In this document: positions 1 through 9,441 of the stretch, in pieces
How the letters are laid out: each line of letters begins with the position of its first letter
Numbering within the stretch: the first letter of the stretch is position 1
Source: Gammaproteobacteria bacterium
GTDB taxonomy: Bacteria > Pseudomonadota > Gammaproteobacteria > DSM-16500
Assembly (NCBI GenBank): GCA_013816845.1
Contig: JACDDU010000004.1
Location: forward strand, 124,001 to 188,000
DNA: 64,000 nt
Direction of reading: 5' to 3'
Program-made: the position numbers and the translations under genes
The notes under the pieces: model-generated
Told to the model about the DNA's origin: nothing
Databases searched by the model: none
Seen by the model: the letters and a program-made list of their open reading frames with translations, nothing else

Positions 1-2141
1 TGAATGGCAGGCGTTTCGCTATATTTCTTGGTTTCATTCAATAGAAAATTGCGTGTCTGATAGGCTTCATATTGATCTGTTTTGTCTGGTTCAGTAACAC
101 GAGGTTGCAACCCGCCTTTGTCCTGTTCAATGCGTCGCAAACGTGCCTCATTTACGGCTTTATCAAATTGTGCTAATTCGGTTTTGACTTTGATAGTTAA
201 TAACACAATGGTATTTTGCATTGCTAAGAGTTGTGCTTTAGTTTGATGCGGAAAATTAGCTAGCCACATCTCAATATCAGCATGGGCTTCATCAGAAAGA
301 TCATTTAATTGTTTTAGCGAGTTTAGTAGCGGGCTATTCATGAATTCTTGAGGTAGCTCTGCATTAAACATAACAAGTTGAAAGTCAAGCTGCGTTAGAT
401 GTCTTTCTAAGATATCAATTTCATTGCGCCGAAAACGTTCTAATTGAGCCAGATAAAATTTATGAGAAATTAAATTGATACGGGTAACTTCAAAAGTTAG
501 CCAATCAGTAAACACAGCGTGAATCAATTGATTAGCATTCCGATTGCGATAAAGAGAAATGATTTGATAAAAATTTGAGAATGAATTTAATAAAATGCGG
601 TTTAGTTTTTGTTTTACGGTATCGATGTCATATAATAATTTATTACGTACAATAGTGGGAAATTCGTTTAACGATTGATTGGTAGAGAAAATTTTATTTT
701 TAAGATGGGAGACTGATTTTTCAGTTGCTTTTGTTTGTTCATCATAAGCTTGTTGCGTATTAGGAAATGCTTCCCGCAAATTGCCAAGAAAATTATCAAT
801 TAAATACGCAAGTCGATCAATAACTTTATCCACATCGGTGTATATATTGTCTAACGTTTGTGCTTCAGGATAATGGCGACTCTGGATCTGGGCCGATATA
901 CTTTCATATTCTTGTAGATATTGTATTGCCTCGCTTAACAAAGTTAAATTTTGTGTCGAATCAGCATGGATATCTTTTAAACGCATAATTTGTTTTTTAT
1001 TATAATCTTGTTTCGTGCTTTCTAAATTTTGATAGAGACGCTTCAACGCTTCGGCAAGGTGAATATAAGGATGTCGATCGATTGGAATTTGTGAAGTTGC
1101 TATGCTGTTTCTATGCTGATTGATAGAAAGATTAAGCGCTCTTAAGTCTTTCTCCATTAAATTTATTTTGTCTAATAAGGATTGATTAATTCGTCTGAGA
1201 TCGGCATTCATTCTTGCGCGTAGTGCGTTGTCCTCGATAGCCGGAAGAAGTTGCGTTTTTTTCTGAAATAATAAAAATTTATTTAATAAAGCAGAAAGTT
1301 CATGTTGCGTTGGATTAGGGTTCTGAGCTTCCCTAATGAGTATCATTTTTTCTTCTTTTAATTCACTACACACCGAAGTAATTTGATTGATAAGCTGAAT
1401 AGTTTCACATTTAAGTTGAGTAAGATCTTGCTCGATCCTCGCTAAAGAATTGTTAAAGTTAATTATATCTTGTTTATGAGAATCGACTGAAATTTTTATT
1501 TTTTGCTTGAATTTTTTTGTACTAATTTGCAAATCTCGATAAGCATCGTTAATGGCTTCATCTAAATCAGCGCTTGGCAAAGGATGAGTTAGGTCTGTGC
1601 AATTTTGTTTAATATCCTCAATGATAGGAACCAATCGTTTGACTTGCTTCTTAACGTGATGAATGAATTTTTTATTTAAGTCAAAACAAACTTTACCATG
1701 ACTAACATTGGCGAGGGTTTGAAGAAGTTGCAAGAAATTCTCTTTCAAAGCTTTATCTTCATTATTTTCTTGGCGATGGATTAGCCATAAATAATTTTTA
1801 TTTCTTAAAGTTTGATCCCATTGTTTTTCAAATTCAATTTGAAATTTTGACCACTGATTAGGTTCAGGAATTTTTCTTAAAATGATGTCTCTGAGACTTG
1901 GGTAACTGGCAATAACAAGGTTTTTTAAAGCAGGATTAACTCCCAGGGGGGCACTTTCATTTAACGTCTTAACAGTTTTTAAAAAAACATCCAGTTGCGT
2001 AATTTTGGTTTGGGTCAGTTCTTGACTAAGGATTGAAAGATAATGGATTTGCGCATCGATATCGTTGAGTAATTGATCAAACCGATGGAATAGGGTTTGA
2101 TTGTTAGGCGAAATCAGATTATCAGAGCGAGAGGGCAGCAT
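1..2141 (-). CDS. Unrecognised coiled-coil protein, C-terminus outside window
   Basis: The frame stays open from an ATG at 2141-2139 (MLPSRSDN...) to base 1, giving 713 visible codons, so the gene runs off the left edge. The translation is highly charged, rich in Leu, Gln, Asn and Lys, and almost wholly helical with long heptad-like stretches. I see no transmembrane segment, signal peptide or enzymatic motif. A TATAAT hexamer lies about 30 bp upstream of the start. Long, soluble, coiled-coil orphan proteins of this kind are common among Dot/Icm substrates of Legionellales, but that role is only inference here. It is divergent from the unrecognised gene at 2330, with which it shares a 188-bp promoter region. 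The reality of the frame is secure; the function is unknown. Confidence 0.8.
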   Translation of the reverse strand, partial: MLPSRSDNLISPNNQTLFHRFDQLLNDIDAQIHYLSILSQELTQTKITQLDVFLKTVKTLNESAPLGVNPALKNLVIASYPSLRDIILRKIPEPNQWSKFQIEFEKQWDQTLRNKNYLWLIHRQENNEDKALKENFLQLLQTLANVSHGKVCFDLNKKFIHHVKKQVKRLVPIIEDIKQNCTDLTHPLPSADLDEAINDAYRDLQISTKKFKQKIKISVDSHKQDIINFNNSLARIEQDLTQLKCETIQLINQITSVCSELKEEKMILIREAQNPNPTQHELSALLNKFLLFQKKTQLLPAIEDNALRARMNADLRRINQSLLDKINLMEKDLRALNLSINQHRNSIATSQIPIDRHPYIHLAEALKRLYQNLESTKQDYNKKQIMRLKDIHADSTQNLTLLSEAIQYLQEYESISAQIQSRHYPEAQTLDNIYTDVDKVIDRLAYLIDNFLGNLREAFPNTQQAYDEQTKATEKSVSHLKNKIFSTNQSLNEFPTIVRNKLLYDIDTVKQKLNRILLNSFSNFYQIISLYRNRNANQLIHAVFTDWLTFEVTRINLISHKFYLAQLERFRRNEIDILERHLTQLDFQLVMFNAELPQEFMNSPLLNSLKQLNDLSDEAHADIEMWLANFPHQTKAQLLAMQNTIVLLTIKVKTELAQFDKAVNEARLRRIEQDKGGLQPRVTEPDKTDQYEAYQTRNFLLNETKKYSETPAI

Positions 2142-2329
2142 AACGGAAATTCCCCAATCTTTTTTTATTATAAATTTTGTCCTATCCTACCTTTTTTTAA
2201 TAAGCTTTCCTACCTGTCAATATAATAATTCATTAAAATCAATCGCTTAGGGATGCATGCGCTTCATAAAAATTTAATATTAATACGTTAAACTTAAAGA
2301 AGGAATAATCCTATTCTAAGAGAAGTATA

Positions 2330-3286
2330 ATGTTTAATCATGTGACGTTGTATGATCAGATAGTAAGGCCTGAGAAGGCTTTGCAACTTATTGAAAAATC
2401 TCTTTTGGACTTTGCGCCAAGTGCAACTCGACACGAACGCGAATTTATTTTAAAAATGCAGTCTAGCTTAAATGAATATATTATCCCAAATAATTTGGTG
2501 ACAATTATTTCAACTTACTTGGACCTATTAAGTGGAAATCAAATTGAGCTTAGGATAAGTGATGAAGTTCATCAAACGATTGATCATTTTCGGACTAGGC
2601 TGGCTGGGAGACCTCCAAAAGCAAATGTGTTAATTAATAAAGAACAATTATTATGGATTCAAAATTCTTTATTGTATTTACCAAAATTAGATTTAGTTGA
2701 TGACAATCAAGACATCATGACGCTCAATCATTTTAAACACGAATTAATCGAAAGTATTTCGAAAATTTCGAAACAAAAAATAATTGATTTAGAAAAATTA
2801 ATTCATGTCTACCAAGAAGAAAACTCAGATGGAGAAAGCTGGGATGATGTATTACTCAGAAAGTCAGACAAAAAGGAAAGAGTGCAAAAAACGCAACCTT
2901 TTACCAATGAATCGCCATTGGTCACTTCCTTGGTGCAAACCATTAGCTTTCATCATCATCAATTTGGATTAAGGGAATTAGAAGATAAACTTAAACTTTA
3001 TTTGGCTCAGAAATCACGGGAAGCTAAGGGCGATCAAAAATATTGCCGATATAAATTTTTTGGTATTAACTTTGGTTTTACTTTTGGTGAAAAGCAAAGT
3101 GCTGTCAATAAATTTCAAAAAATGTTACAGAATGGTTCTAAGGTGAATTTAACCTCGAGTGAATTACAAGCCTTGCGTAATGGCGAACTGGGTGACATTA
3201 TAAAAAAATATGAAAAACTTAACCTTTTACCGGTTGAATTTTTAAGACAAGAACAGCGAGCATTTGGCGTTTCGTTCCGGTTTTAA
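2330..3286 (+). CDS. Unrecognised 318-aa protein
   Basis: This is a soluble, helical, charged protein without a signal peptide or membrane segment. Residues 1-200 are featureless helices with an acidic/basic linker around 165-190. The C-terminal part (about 235-300) is a distinct block with the short motifs YKFFGINFGF and LTSSELQALRNGELG. This looks like a small helical module of the kind found at the ends of Legionella-type orphan proteins; I judge this by eye only. It starts with ATG at 2330 after AGAGAAG. It sits 33 bp upstream of relA on the same strand and may be co-transcribed. Function is not recognised; an effector or host-interaction role is a guess from the context. Confidence 0.75.
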   Translation: MFNHVTLYDQIVRPEKALQLIEKSLLDFAPSATRHEREFILKMQSSLNEYIIPNNLVTIISTYLDLLSGNQIELRISDEVHQTIDHFRTRLAGRPPKANVLINKEQLLWIQNSLLYLPKLDLVDDNQDIMTLNHFKHELIESISKISKQKIIDLEKLIHVYQEENSDGESWDDVLLRKSDKKERVQKTQPFTNESPLVTSLVQTISFHHHQFGLRELEDKLKLYLAQKSREAKGDQKYCRYKFFGINFGFTFGEKQSAVNKFQKMLQNGSKVNLTSSELQALRNGELGDIIKKYEKLNLLPVEFLRQEQRAFGVSFRF

Positions 3287-3319
3287 ATTATAATTATTTG
3301 TACTTCATTCGGACATCCT

Positions 3320-5458
3320 ATGGTCAAGCGGTACTCACATCATCCAGATCCTTTTGTTTGGCTTGATCAAATTCAAAACGAACGTCAGTCTGCGGATGTT
3401 GATCAATTTCGCACCGCCATTACTTTATTTAAAGATTCTACGTCTCCGCAATTAATCAAAGGGATCAGTATTGCGGATATTTTGCGAGATATGGAGTTAG
3501 ATAGTGAAACGCTTTGTGCCGCACTTCTTTTTCCTGGTTATAAAAACAATGAGATTACACTGGCTGAGGTTAATGATCGTTTAGGTGAGAGCATGACGAA
3601 ATTACTCACTGACCTCATCCAAATGGAATCACTTTTTGGCATTAAAAGCATGCGTCAACGCGGTGCTGCGCAAATGGAAAATTTGCGCAAAATGTTATTA
3701 GCCATGGTGACAGATGTTCGTGCAGTATTAATTATTCTTGCCGAGCGTGTTTGGCAGTTGCATGACATTAAAACGTCTGAAGAAAGTGTTAAGAAACATT
3801 TAGCGCAAGAAACATTAGAAATTTTTGCACCTCTCGCCAATCGCTTGGGCGTTTGGCAGCTTAAATGGGAAATTGAAGATTTATGTCTGCGTTATTTAGA
3901 ACCGGAAGTTTATTCAACCATTGCCAAATCTCTGGCTACCAAACGTCAAGAAAGAGAAGTTTATATTCAAAATGTGATGGATATGGTTTCGACTTTATTA
4001 AAGCAAGCGCAAGTTCAAGATTTTAAAATTCATGGTCGCGTTAAACATATCTATAGTATTTACAAAAAAATGACACGCAAACAAGCGTCAATTGATGAAA
4101 TATATGACATTAGCGCTTTGCGGGTTTTAGTTGATAGTGTCAATGAGTGCTATACCGTATTAAGCGTTTTACAAAATCATTGGCCGCAAGTGTTAGAAGA
4201 ATTTGATGATTATATTTCTCAACCCAAAGCCAATGGCTATCGATCAATTCACACTGTTTTGCTGGGTCCAGATAATCGTTTTGTTGAAGTGCAAATCCGT
4301 ACGCATCAAATGCACCAAGAATCTGAGTTAGGGGTTGCGGCACACTGGCAATATAAAGAAGGTGGAACGCAATCTGCTCATTATGAATCTAAAATTGCAT
4401 TATTACGGCAAGTGATGGCGTGGCAAAAAGAAATTTCAACTGAAGCTAATGAACCTCAAAAACTCGATTTATTTGCAGATCAAGTTTATGTTTTTACCCC
4501 GATGGGTGATATCGTTAATTTACAACAAGGGTCGACCCCACTTGATTTTGCTTACCATATTCATAGTGAAGTAGGCCATCGCTGTCGAGGTGCTAAAATT
4601 GCAGGCAATATTGTGCCATTAACCTATCAATTACAAACTGGGGATCGCGTCGAAATTTTAACTGCAAAGCATGCTAACCCCAGTCGAGATTGGTTGAATC
4701 CTCAATCAGGTTATATCAAATCTGCGCGTGCTCGTGCAAAAGCGCAACATTGGTTCAGAATGAAAGATGCGTTGCAATATGTTTTTGCGGGGCGTGAGTT
4801 ATTAGATAAAGAATTAAAAAAAGCTAATATCCATGAACGTCCTGATTTAGCCCTGCTAGCAGCAAAATTTAATTATAAACATGCAGATGATTTGTTGAAT
4901 GCCATCGGCACCGGTGATGTGAAAGTAGCGCAAGTTATTCATTTTGTTAAACCGCCATTACGCGAGCCTATTCAGCTAACCCCACTTCCCCATGCTCCTC
5001 AGCAGACTTCATCTCATATTCAAATTTTGGGTGTTAATAATCTTTTAACCCAGATGGCCCAATGCTGTAAGCCTCTGCCAGGCGATAATATTATAGGTTA
5101 TATTACGCGCAACCGTGGGATTAGTATTCACCGCCAAGATTGTAAAAACATGCCAAGCGCCAAAGATATTAATCAAGAACGTATAATCGAAGTCAATTGG
5201 GGCGAAGAATTAACGGGTAAATATCCAGTAGATTTGTTGCTTCATGTGCAAGACCGGACAGGAATGCTGCGTGATATTACAACCCTTCTTGCCGGAGAGA
5301 AAATTAATGTACTTGGTTTGCAAACCCAAAAATGTTTAAATCCACAAGAAATTGAAATTTATATTACCGTTGAAATTGATTCACGCGACCAGCTTAAGAA
5401 AGCACTCCTTCTTTTACAGCATGTTCCAAGTGTGCTCAATGCAAAAAGACGTGAATAA
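3320..5458 (+). CDS. relA: GTP pyrophosphokinase RelA, (p)ppGpp synthetase
   Basis: The 712-aa protein has the full RelA/SpoT layout. The N-terminal HD region is degenerate: AALLFPGYKNN stands where active hydrolases have an HDxxED motif. It is followed by the synthetase domain with RVKHIYSIYKKM, the catalytic stretch EFDDYISQPKANGYRSIHT and VQIRTHQMH. A TGS domain (about 390-455, QVYVFTPMGDIV), a conserved-cysteine domain (CCKPLPGDNI... HRQDC, about 575-610) and a C-terminal ACT domain (about 635-710) follow. The EFDD signature and the missing hydrolase residues argue for RelA, the ribosome-activated synthetase that responds to uncharged tRNA, rather than bifunctional SpoT. In Legionella-type bacteria ppGpp controls the switch to the transmissive phase. 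Carbonic anhydrase follows 35 bp downstream. Confidence 0.95.
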   Translation: MVKRYSHHPDPFVWLDQIQNERQSADVDQFRTAITLFKDSTSPQLIKGISIADILRDMELDSETLCAALLFPGYKNNEITLAEVNDRLGESMTKLLTDLIQMESLFGIKSMRQRGAAQMENLRKMLLAMVTDVRAVLIILAERVWQLHDIKTSEESVKKHLAQETLEIFAPLANRLGVWQLKWEIEDLCLRYLEPEVYSTIAKSLATKRQEREVYIQNVMDMVSTLLKQAQVQDFKIHGRVKHIYSIYKKMTRKQASIDEIYDISALRVLVDSVNECYTVLSVLQNHWPQVLEEFDDYISQPKANGYRSIHTVLLGPDNRFVEVQIRTHQMHQESELGVAAHWQYKEGGTQSAHYESKIALLRQVMAWQKEISTEANEPQKLDLFADQVYVFTPMGDIVNLQQGSTPLDFAYHIHSEVGHRCRGAKIAGNIVPLTYQLQTGDRVEILTAKHANPSRDWLNPQSGYIKSARARAKAQHWFRMKDALQYVFAGRELLDKELKKANIHERPDLALLAAKFNYKHADDLLNAIGTGDVKVAQVIHFVKPPLREPIQLTPLPHAPQQTSSHIQILGVNNLLTQMAQCCKPLPGDNIIGYITRNRGISIHRQDCKNMPSAKDINQERIIEVNWGEELTGKYPVDLLLHVQDRTGMLRDITTLLAGEKINVLGLQTQKCLNPQEIEIYITVEIDSRDQLKKALLLLQHVPSVLNAKRRE

Positions 5459-5493
5459 GGGTTAACTGCATTTAAAGTAGGAATGAATTTAAA

Positions 5494-6114
5494 ATGACGA
5501 TGAAAAAAGATTTTATGAAAATGTTACAAGGGTATCGCGCTTTTAGGGATCAATATGCGAATGGTGCCGAATCTGTTATGCAATATCTTTCTTACTATGG
5601 GCAACAACCTGAGGTTATGGTTGTCGCTTGTTGTGATTCACGGGTTGATCCGGCTTTAATTTTGCAATGTGATCCGGGTGATTTATTTGTTGTGCGCAAC
5701 GTCGCAAATATTATCCCTCCCTATGAAATTGATGAAGGGCATCACGGTACCAGTGCTGCATTAGAATTTGGTGTATGTTATTTAGCGGTAGAGCATATTA
5801 TTTTGTTAGGTCACAGCCAGTGCGGTGGTATTCAAGCCCTGCTTGAGGGGAATAATGCAAGCCACAACGACTTCATTACCAATTGGGTATCCCTGATCAA
5901 AACGCCCCAGGCAGACGACCATGAACCAGATGACTATGCTAAACTGGCTCTCCACCATTCTTACGCAAACTGCCTTACCTTTCCTTGGATTAAAGAGCGC
6001 GTAAATCAAAAGAAGTTAATGATTCACTTATGGTTTTTTGACATTGGTAAAGGGGAAATATTTACTTATTCTGATGTGCATAAGAAATATTTGCCGCTGG
6101 ATTCCGAGGGCTAA
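5494..6114 (+). CDS. Beta-class carbonic anhydrase
   Basis: The 206-aa protein converts CO2 and water to bicarbonate in the cytoplasm. The beta-class zinc site is visible: C46 and D48 in CCDSRVDP, then H107 and C110 in LGHSQCGG. The Asp-Arg dyad is D48/R50. The family-typical VVRNVAN and HHGTSAALEFGV blocks lie between. The start at 5494 (MTMKKDF) has a GGA-type site about 10 bp upstream; the ATG at 5500 is an alternative. It lies 35 bp after relA and may share its transcript. A compact hairpin overlapping the stop codon probably ends the unit. Confidence 0.93.
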   Translation: MTMKKDFMKMLQGYRAFRDQYANGAESVMQYLSYYGQQPEVMVVACCDSRVDPALILQCDPGDLFVVRNVANIIPPYEIDEGHHGTSAALEFGVCYLAVEHIILLGHSQCGGIQALLEGNNASHNDFITNWVSLIKTPQADDHEPDDYAKLALHHSYANCLTFPWIKERVNQKKLMIHLWFFDIGKGEIFTYSDVHKKYLPLDSEG

Positions 6115-6139
6115 GACTGTCTTAGCATAAGCTTTTTAA
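6110..6139 (+). terminator. Probable intrinsic terminator after carbonic anhydrase
   Basis: An inverted repeat, GCTAAGA (6110-6116) and TCTTAGC (6120-6126), separated by 3 nt, overlaps the stop codon and is followed by a CTTTTT run 5 bases later. It separates the relA/carbonic anhydrase transcript from the convergent operon. No gene is seen between here and 6331. Confidence 0.5.
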
Positions 6140-6330
6140 ATGTTGCGGATTCATCCTCAAGAAACGATTACCCATTGCACAGTTACTGAAATTAAGTTTA
6201 TTCCCTGGAGTTGATTCAAGCAAAAATAATCATGTCTTAGGGTATTGTGCAGCGGACAACAATTTTTTTGGTTCAACCTCAGATGAGAGCATAGTCTAAA
6301 TCAATCATACAATTTTATATAAATTTAATT

Positions 6331-7248
6331 TTATAATTGTATATCCTGCGAAATAATTTTAATTTCCCCTTGTTCTGGATAGGCCATAATTAATGTGTAT
6401 TCAGGTACCTCTATCCACGTCGTTGTGTCTTCTGTTAATGGCTCCGAGGCAATGATAATACTATTTTTCTTTTTTGTGCCTTTCATTTTGTATTCATCAT
6501 CATAGTAGCCATAACTTTCCCCATAGGTGTACCAAAGCGAGTGGTACGTAAAATGAGTTGCGAGATGGTTATCGGTAGGGTGCCAACCGTAATCGAAAAC
6601 AAAGCGGGTCGCAGCAATAAATTCCCCATTGGAAATAAATAAATTGATGGGAGAAGTAACTGCAATATTGTATTGTTGTCGTACACGTTGCAAAATTTTT
6701 AATGTTTTTATAATAGCTGCTGATACATCAGTTGGTTCAAAGCTGCTTAAGGGATGAGAAAGCTGCGACAAGAAAACCGCATAAATCCATTCGCTATCCG
6801 TGGTGCCATGAATACATCCTTGATAAGCAGGAAGAATGTATTCCAGCAGACTATATTTCATGCGGTCAAAATCAGTTAATATGCCATTGTGTGCGAGAGC
6901 AATATTGGATCCTTCAAAAATAAAAGGGTGCACATTTTGAAGCGATACCACCTGTTTTTCAGAATAGGGTACACCACGGATGTGCGCTAAAAAACAAGAA
7001 GGCATAATTTTTTTCGCAAGATTACGTAAGTTTTCATCGTAAAAAGGTAATTGCGGGGTTTTATAGATGAAAGGCAAACTTGGAGCGTGCGAAATATTTT
7101 CCCATGCACTCATGCCAAAGCCTGCTAGATTTAATAATTTTGACATGTATTTTGGGTAGTAACTTTGCTTGATAAAAGAATTGTCTGTCTTATAGAGTAA
7201 TTCTTCGATCAAAATAGGTTTACCTAGATAAGATAAAACGCGACACAT
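6331..7248 (-). CDS. Class II glutamine amidotransferase (YafJ/EgtC-like)
   Basis: The 305-aa protein begins MCRVLSYLG. Cys2 is the N-terminal nucleophile after removal of Met1, typical of Ntn-type class II amidotransferases that hydrolyse glutamine. Further family motifs are FLAHIRG (substrate Arg), LAHNGILTDF (oxyanion Asn-Gly) and HGTTDSEWIY (Asp). No synthetase domain is attached, so the ammonia acceptor is unknown. Close relatives are YafJ and EgtC, which removes gamma-glutamyl groups in ergothioneine synthesis. It is the last gene of a tight operon, 4 bp after the cyclic-nucleotide-domain gene and near a GCS2-type ligase. This hints at gamma-glutamyl chemistry, but egtB and egtD are not in the window. 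Confidence 0.87.
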   Translation of the reverse strand: MCRVLSYLGKPILIEELLYKTDNSFIKQSYYPKYMSKLLNLAGFGMSAWENISHAPSLPFIYKTPQLPFYDENLRNLAKKIMPSCFLAHIRGVPYSEKQVVSLQNVHPFIFEGSNIALAHNGILTDFDRMKYSLLEYILPAYQGCIHGTTDSEWIYAVFLSQLSHPLSSFEPTDVSAAIIKTLKILQRVRQQYNIAVTSPINLFISNGEFIAATRFVFDYGWHPTDNHLATHFTYHSLWYTYGESYGYYDDEYKMKGTKKKNSIIIASEPLTEDTTTWIEVPEYTLIMAYPEQGEIKIISQDIQL

Positions 7249-7252
7249 AAAA

Positions 7253-8257
7253 TCACCTATTATAAAGTTCGCTTTTTAAACGCACATCTAATTTGTCAAC
7301 CGATCGTTCCAGTGCGACCAAAGATTTGCAAATCCAATCAAAAATTTTATACCATAAAACAGTATGATGACGTTGCAAACGCTGAAGTTGATCTTGAGTA
7401 AACTGCATTAAAATTGCACGTTCACAGGTTGTAAAATTATAAAGTTCATTTTGATTATCAGAAGCAAGCGATAGGCCGCAAAAAAATTGAATGGGACCTA
7501 TAACAGATAATTTTGCTGATTTGTTATTATGAATAATACCCGATTGGACGGCACCCTTAAGTACCAGGTAACATGCAGCATCTTTTTCATTTTCATGAAT
7601 TAAAGTGCATTGCGGACTTGTTTTTATGAACACAGCGGTAGATAAGATAGTTTCAAATTCTTCATGAGTAAAATCTTCAAATAATGAAGCTTGACGTAAT
7701 TCTTCGCGCGATACTAAACACTCTGCGAAGGAAATAAGACTCGGACGATGAAGTGATTGAATAACTTCACCAAATAAAGAGCGTGTTGTCATATCAGTGT
7801 TATTAATAATGCCAGTAATTTTTTGATAGAGCATTTGTAAACGGTTAATGACTTCAAATGCAATGACGCAAGAAATTTTATATTTAATCTCTGGGAGTAA
7901 AATAGCGAGCATGGCAAAATATTTGTTGGATACGTGCAAACACGAAATAGTAGTGCTTGCTACAACTGAAGTTGCGCAGGGCCCTTGATCAATTAAGCCA
8001 ATTTCTCCAAATAAATTACCCCGACTGAGTGTAGCGAGATAGGTACCTGCTTCTCCTAATACTTTGGCTGTGACCAAGGCTATACCATCTAGGATAATAA
8101 ACATTCCAATATTTTTTTTGCCTTGCTCTAAAATCAAATCTCCTGAAGCGTAAATGCGCAATTCACATTGCGCCACAAGTTTTTCCAATTCTGCCAAATT
8201 TAAATATTTGCAAAGTGGAGTGTCTTGTAAGGCATTTTTTATTTCAACATTCAACAT
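7253..8257 (-). CDS. Protein with two cyclic-nucleotide-binding-like domains
   Basis: The 334-aa protein has two CAP-type beta-barrel domains. The first (about 12-140) contains GDLILEQGKKNIGMFIILDG and the phosphate-cassette region FGEIGLIDQGPCATSVVA. The second (about 185-305) contains CTLIHENEKDAACYLVLKGAV. In the first cassette the Arg that normally contacts the cyclic phosphate (PRA) is replaced by Cys (PCA); the second is still more degenerate. cAMP binding is therefore doubtful, and a structural or regulatory role is likelier. There is no helix-turn-helix, membrane segment or kinase domain. It lies between the carboxylate-amine ligase (22 bp) and the amidotransferase (4 bp) in one operon and could regulate either. 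Confidence 0.82.
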   Translation of the reverse strand: MLNVEIKNALQDTPLCKYLNLAELEKLVAQCELRIYASGDLILEQGKKNIGMFIILDGIALVTAKVLGEAGTYLATLSRGNLFGEIGLIDQGPCATSVVASTTISCLHVSNKYFAMLAILLPEIKYKISCVIAFEVINRLQMLYQKITGIINNTDMTTRSLFGEVIQSLHRPSLISFAECLVSREELRQASLFEDFTHEEFETILSTAVFIKTSPQCTLIHENEKDAACYLVLKGAVQSGIIHNNKSAKLSVIGPIQFFCGLSLASDNQNELYNFTTCERAILMQFTQDQLQRLQRHHTVLWYKIFDWICKSLVALERSVDKLDVRLKSELYNR

Positions 8258-8279
8258 AATTTATTCCGTTAATAAAAAA

Positions 8280-9404
8280 TCAATAACTATTTTTTTTCCA
8301 AATTGTACATTGCATTTCAACTAATTTAGCAAAAGATCCTGTTTGCTTAAGTAATCGTCGTAGAAGAGTAGCATCATTTTTTTTCTGCATGACTGACTGC
8401 TTTACCTCAGCTAAATATTTTTCTAGGTTTAACTTTTGACTGTATGCTTGAATTAAATCCAACGTGTCAAAAATATCATCAGCAATAGATATTTTTGTAT
8501 TATTACTTGCATTAATGAATATGCCCTCAAAACCATAGCGCATTGCTTGAAAGCGGTTGTAATCTTGCAAAATATAAAAATCCGGTTGAAGTTTGATGGG
8601 ACGCTCACTGATCAGGTAAGCACCCAAAGCCTGTAAATATGCGGTTATGATCATCGCCTTATGGATTGTTAAGGGCATATCACAAACACGAACTTCTACA
8701 GTACCAAATTCAGGCTTTGGTCTGATATCCCAATAAAAATCCTTCATATTCTTAATAATACCAAATCGTTTCATTTTATAAAAAAATGTTGAAAAGGATT
8801 TCCAATCAGGCAAGTAGGGGATAACGCCGCTCGAAGGATAGACATTAAAAATATTAGCGCGCGATGAACAAAAACCCGTATCCACACCTTCATTAAAGGG
8901 AGACGACGCACTCAAGGCAATGAATTGAGGAATGTAGCGAGCTAATGCATGCGTGAGGTAAATTGCATCGGTTGGATTTTCACAACCATAATGAATGTGT
9001 AAGCCAAAAACTGTAGAGAGTTTCGATAGAGATCGATATTGACGTGAAAGAAGTTTAAATCGTTTTGTGGGATAAATTTTTCTCATCATCCATTTTTGAA
9101 AAGGATGGGTGCCGCCGCCTGCATAATCGATACCAATCATCTCACCCTGGATTAATAAATAATGCTGGATCGCAAGAAGTTCTTTTTCTAAAGCGAAGAC
9201 AGTGTGATGCGGTGACGAATTAATTTCAATCATGCTTTGAGTTATTTCAGGTTTGATAAGTTCGGCAAAAGAACTTTCTTCAATCTGTCGCATCAAAGCT
9301 TTTGCGCCTGCGATAAGATCGCCTGAGTGGGGATTCACCAATTGAATTTCAAGTTCCGTTCCAATGGTGCCAGGTTTAGATGATTTAAAAGGAAGTAATT
9401 TCAT
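8280..9404 (-). CDS. Carboxylate-amine ligase, YbdK-type glutamate-cysteine ligase family 2
   Basis: The product (374 aa from the chosen start) is a GCS2-family ATP-dependent ligase that joins glutamate to an amine. Motifs in order: GTELEIQLVN, GGTHPFQKW, FGLHIHYGCEN, ALSASSPFNEGVDTGFCSSR, then IRPKPEFGTVEVRVCD. YbdK of E. coli has only weak glutamate-cysteine ligase activity, so the true amine substrate is open. Two ATGs lie close together; the one at 9404 has AAGGA 6 bp upstream, while the one at 9410 directly abuts that site, so 9404 is preferred. It lies 31-37 bp behind the hybrid kinase gene and 22 bp before the cyclic-nucleotide-domain gene, in one operon. Confidence 0.9.
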   Translation of the reverse strand: MKLLPFKSSKPGTIGTELEIQLVNPHSGDLIAGAKALMRQIEESSFAELIKPEITQSMIEINSSPHHTVFALEKELLAIQHYLLIQGEMIGIDYAGGGTHPFQKWMMRKIYPTKRFKLLSRQYRSLSKLSTVFGLHIHYGCENPTDAIYLTHALARYIPQFIALSASSPFNEGVDTGFCSSRANIFNVYPSSGVIPYLPDWKSFSTFFYKMKRFGIIKNMKDFYWDIRPKPEFGTVEVRVCDMPLTIHKAMIITAYLQALGAYLISERPIKLQPDFYILQDYNRFQAMRYGFEGIFINASNNTKISIADDIFDTLDLIQAYSQKLNLEKYLAEVKQSVMQKKNDATLLRRLLKQTGSFAKLVEMQCTIWKKNSY

Positions 9405-9441
9405 CTTCATTCCTTCATGGTGTAGTCACATTCCTCTGAGC

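Noticed and set aside
2273-2300. TTAA-rich stretch upstream of the 318-aa gene considered as PmrA box
   Set aside because: The TTAA blocks are 2 to 4 bp apart rather than 7, and no -10 hexamer lies 10 bp downstream.
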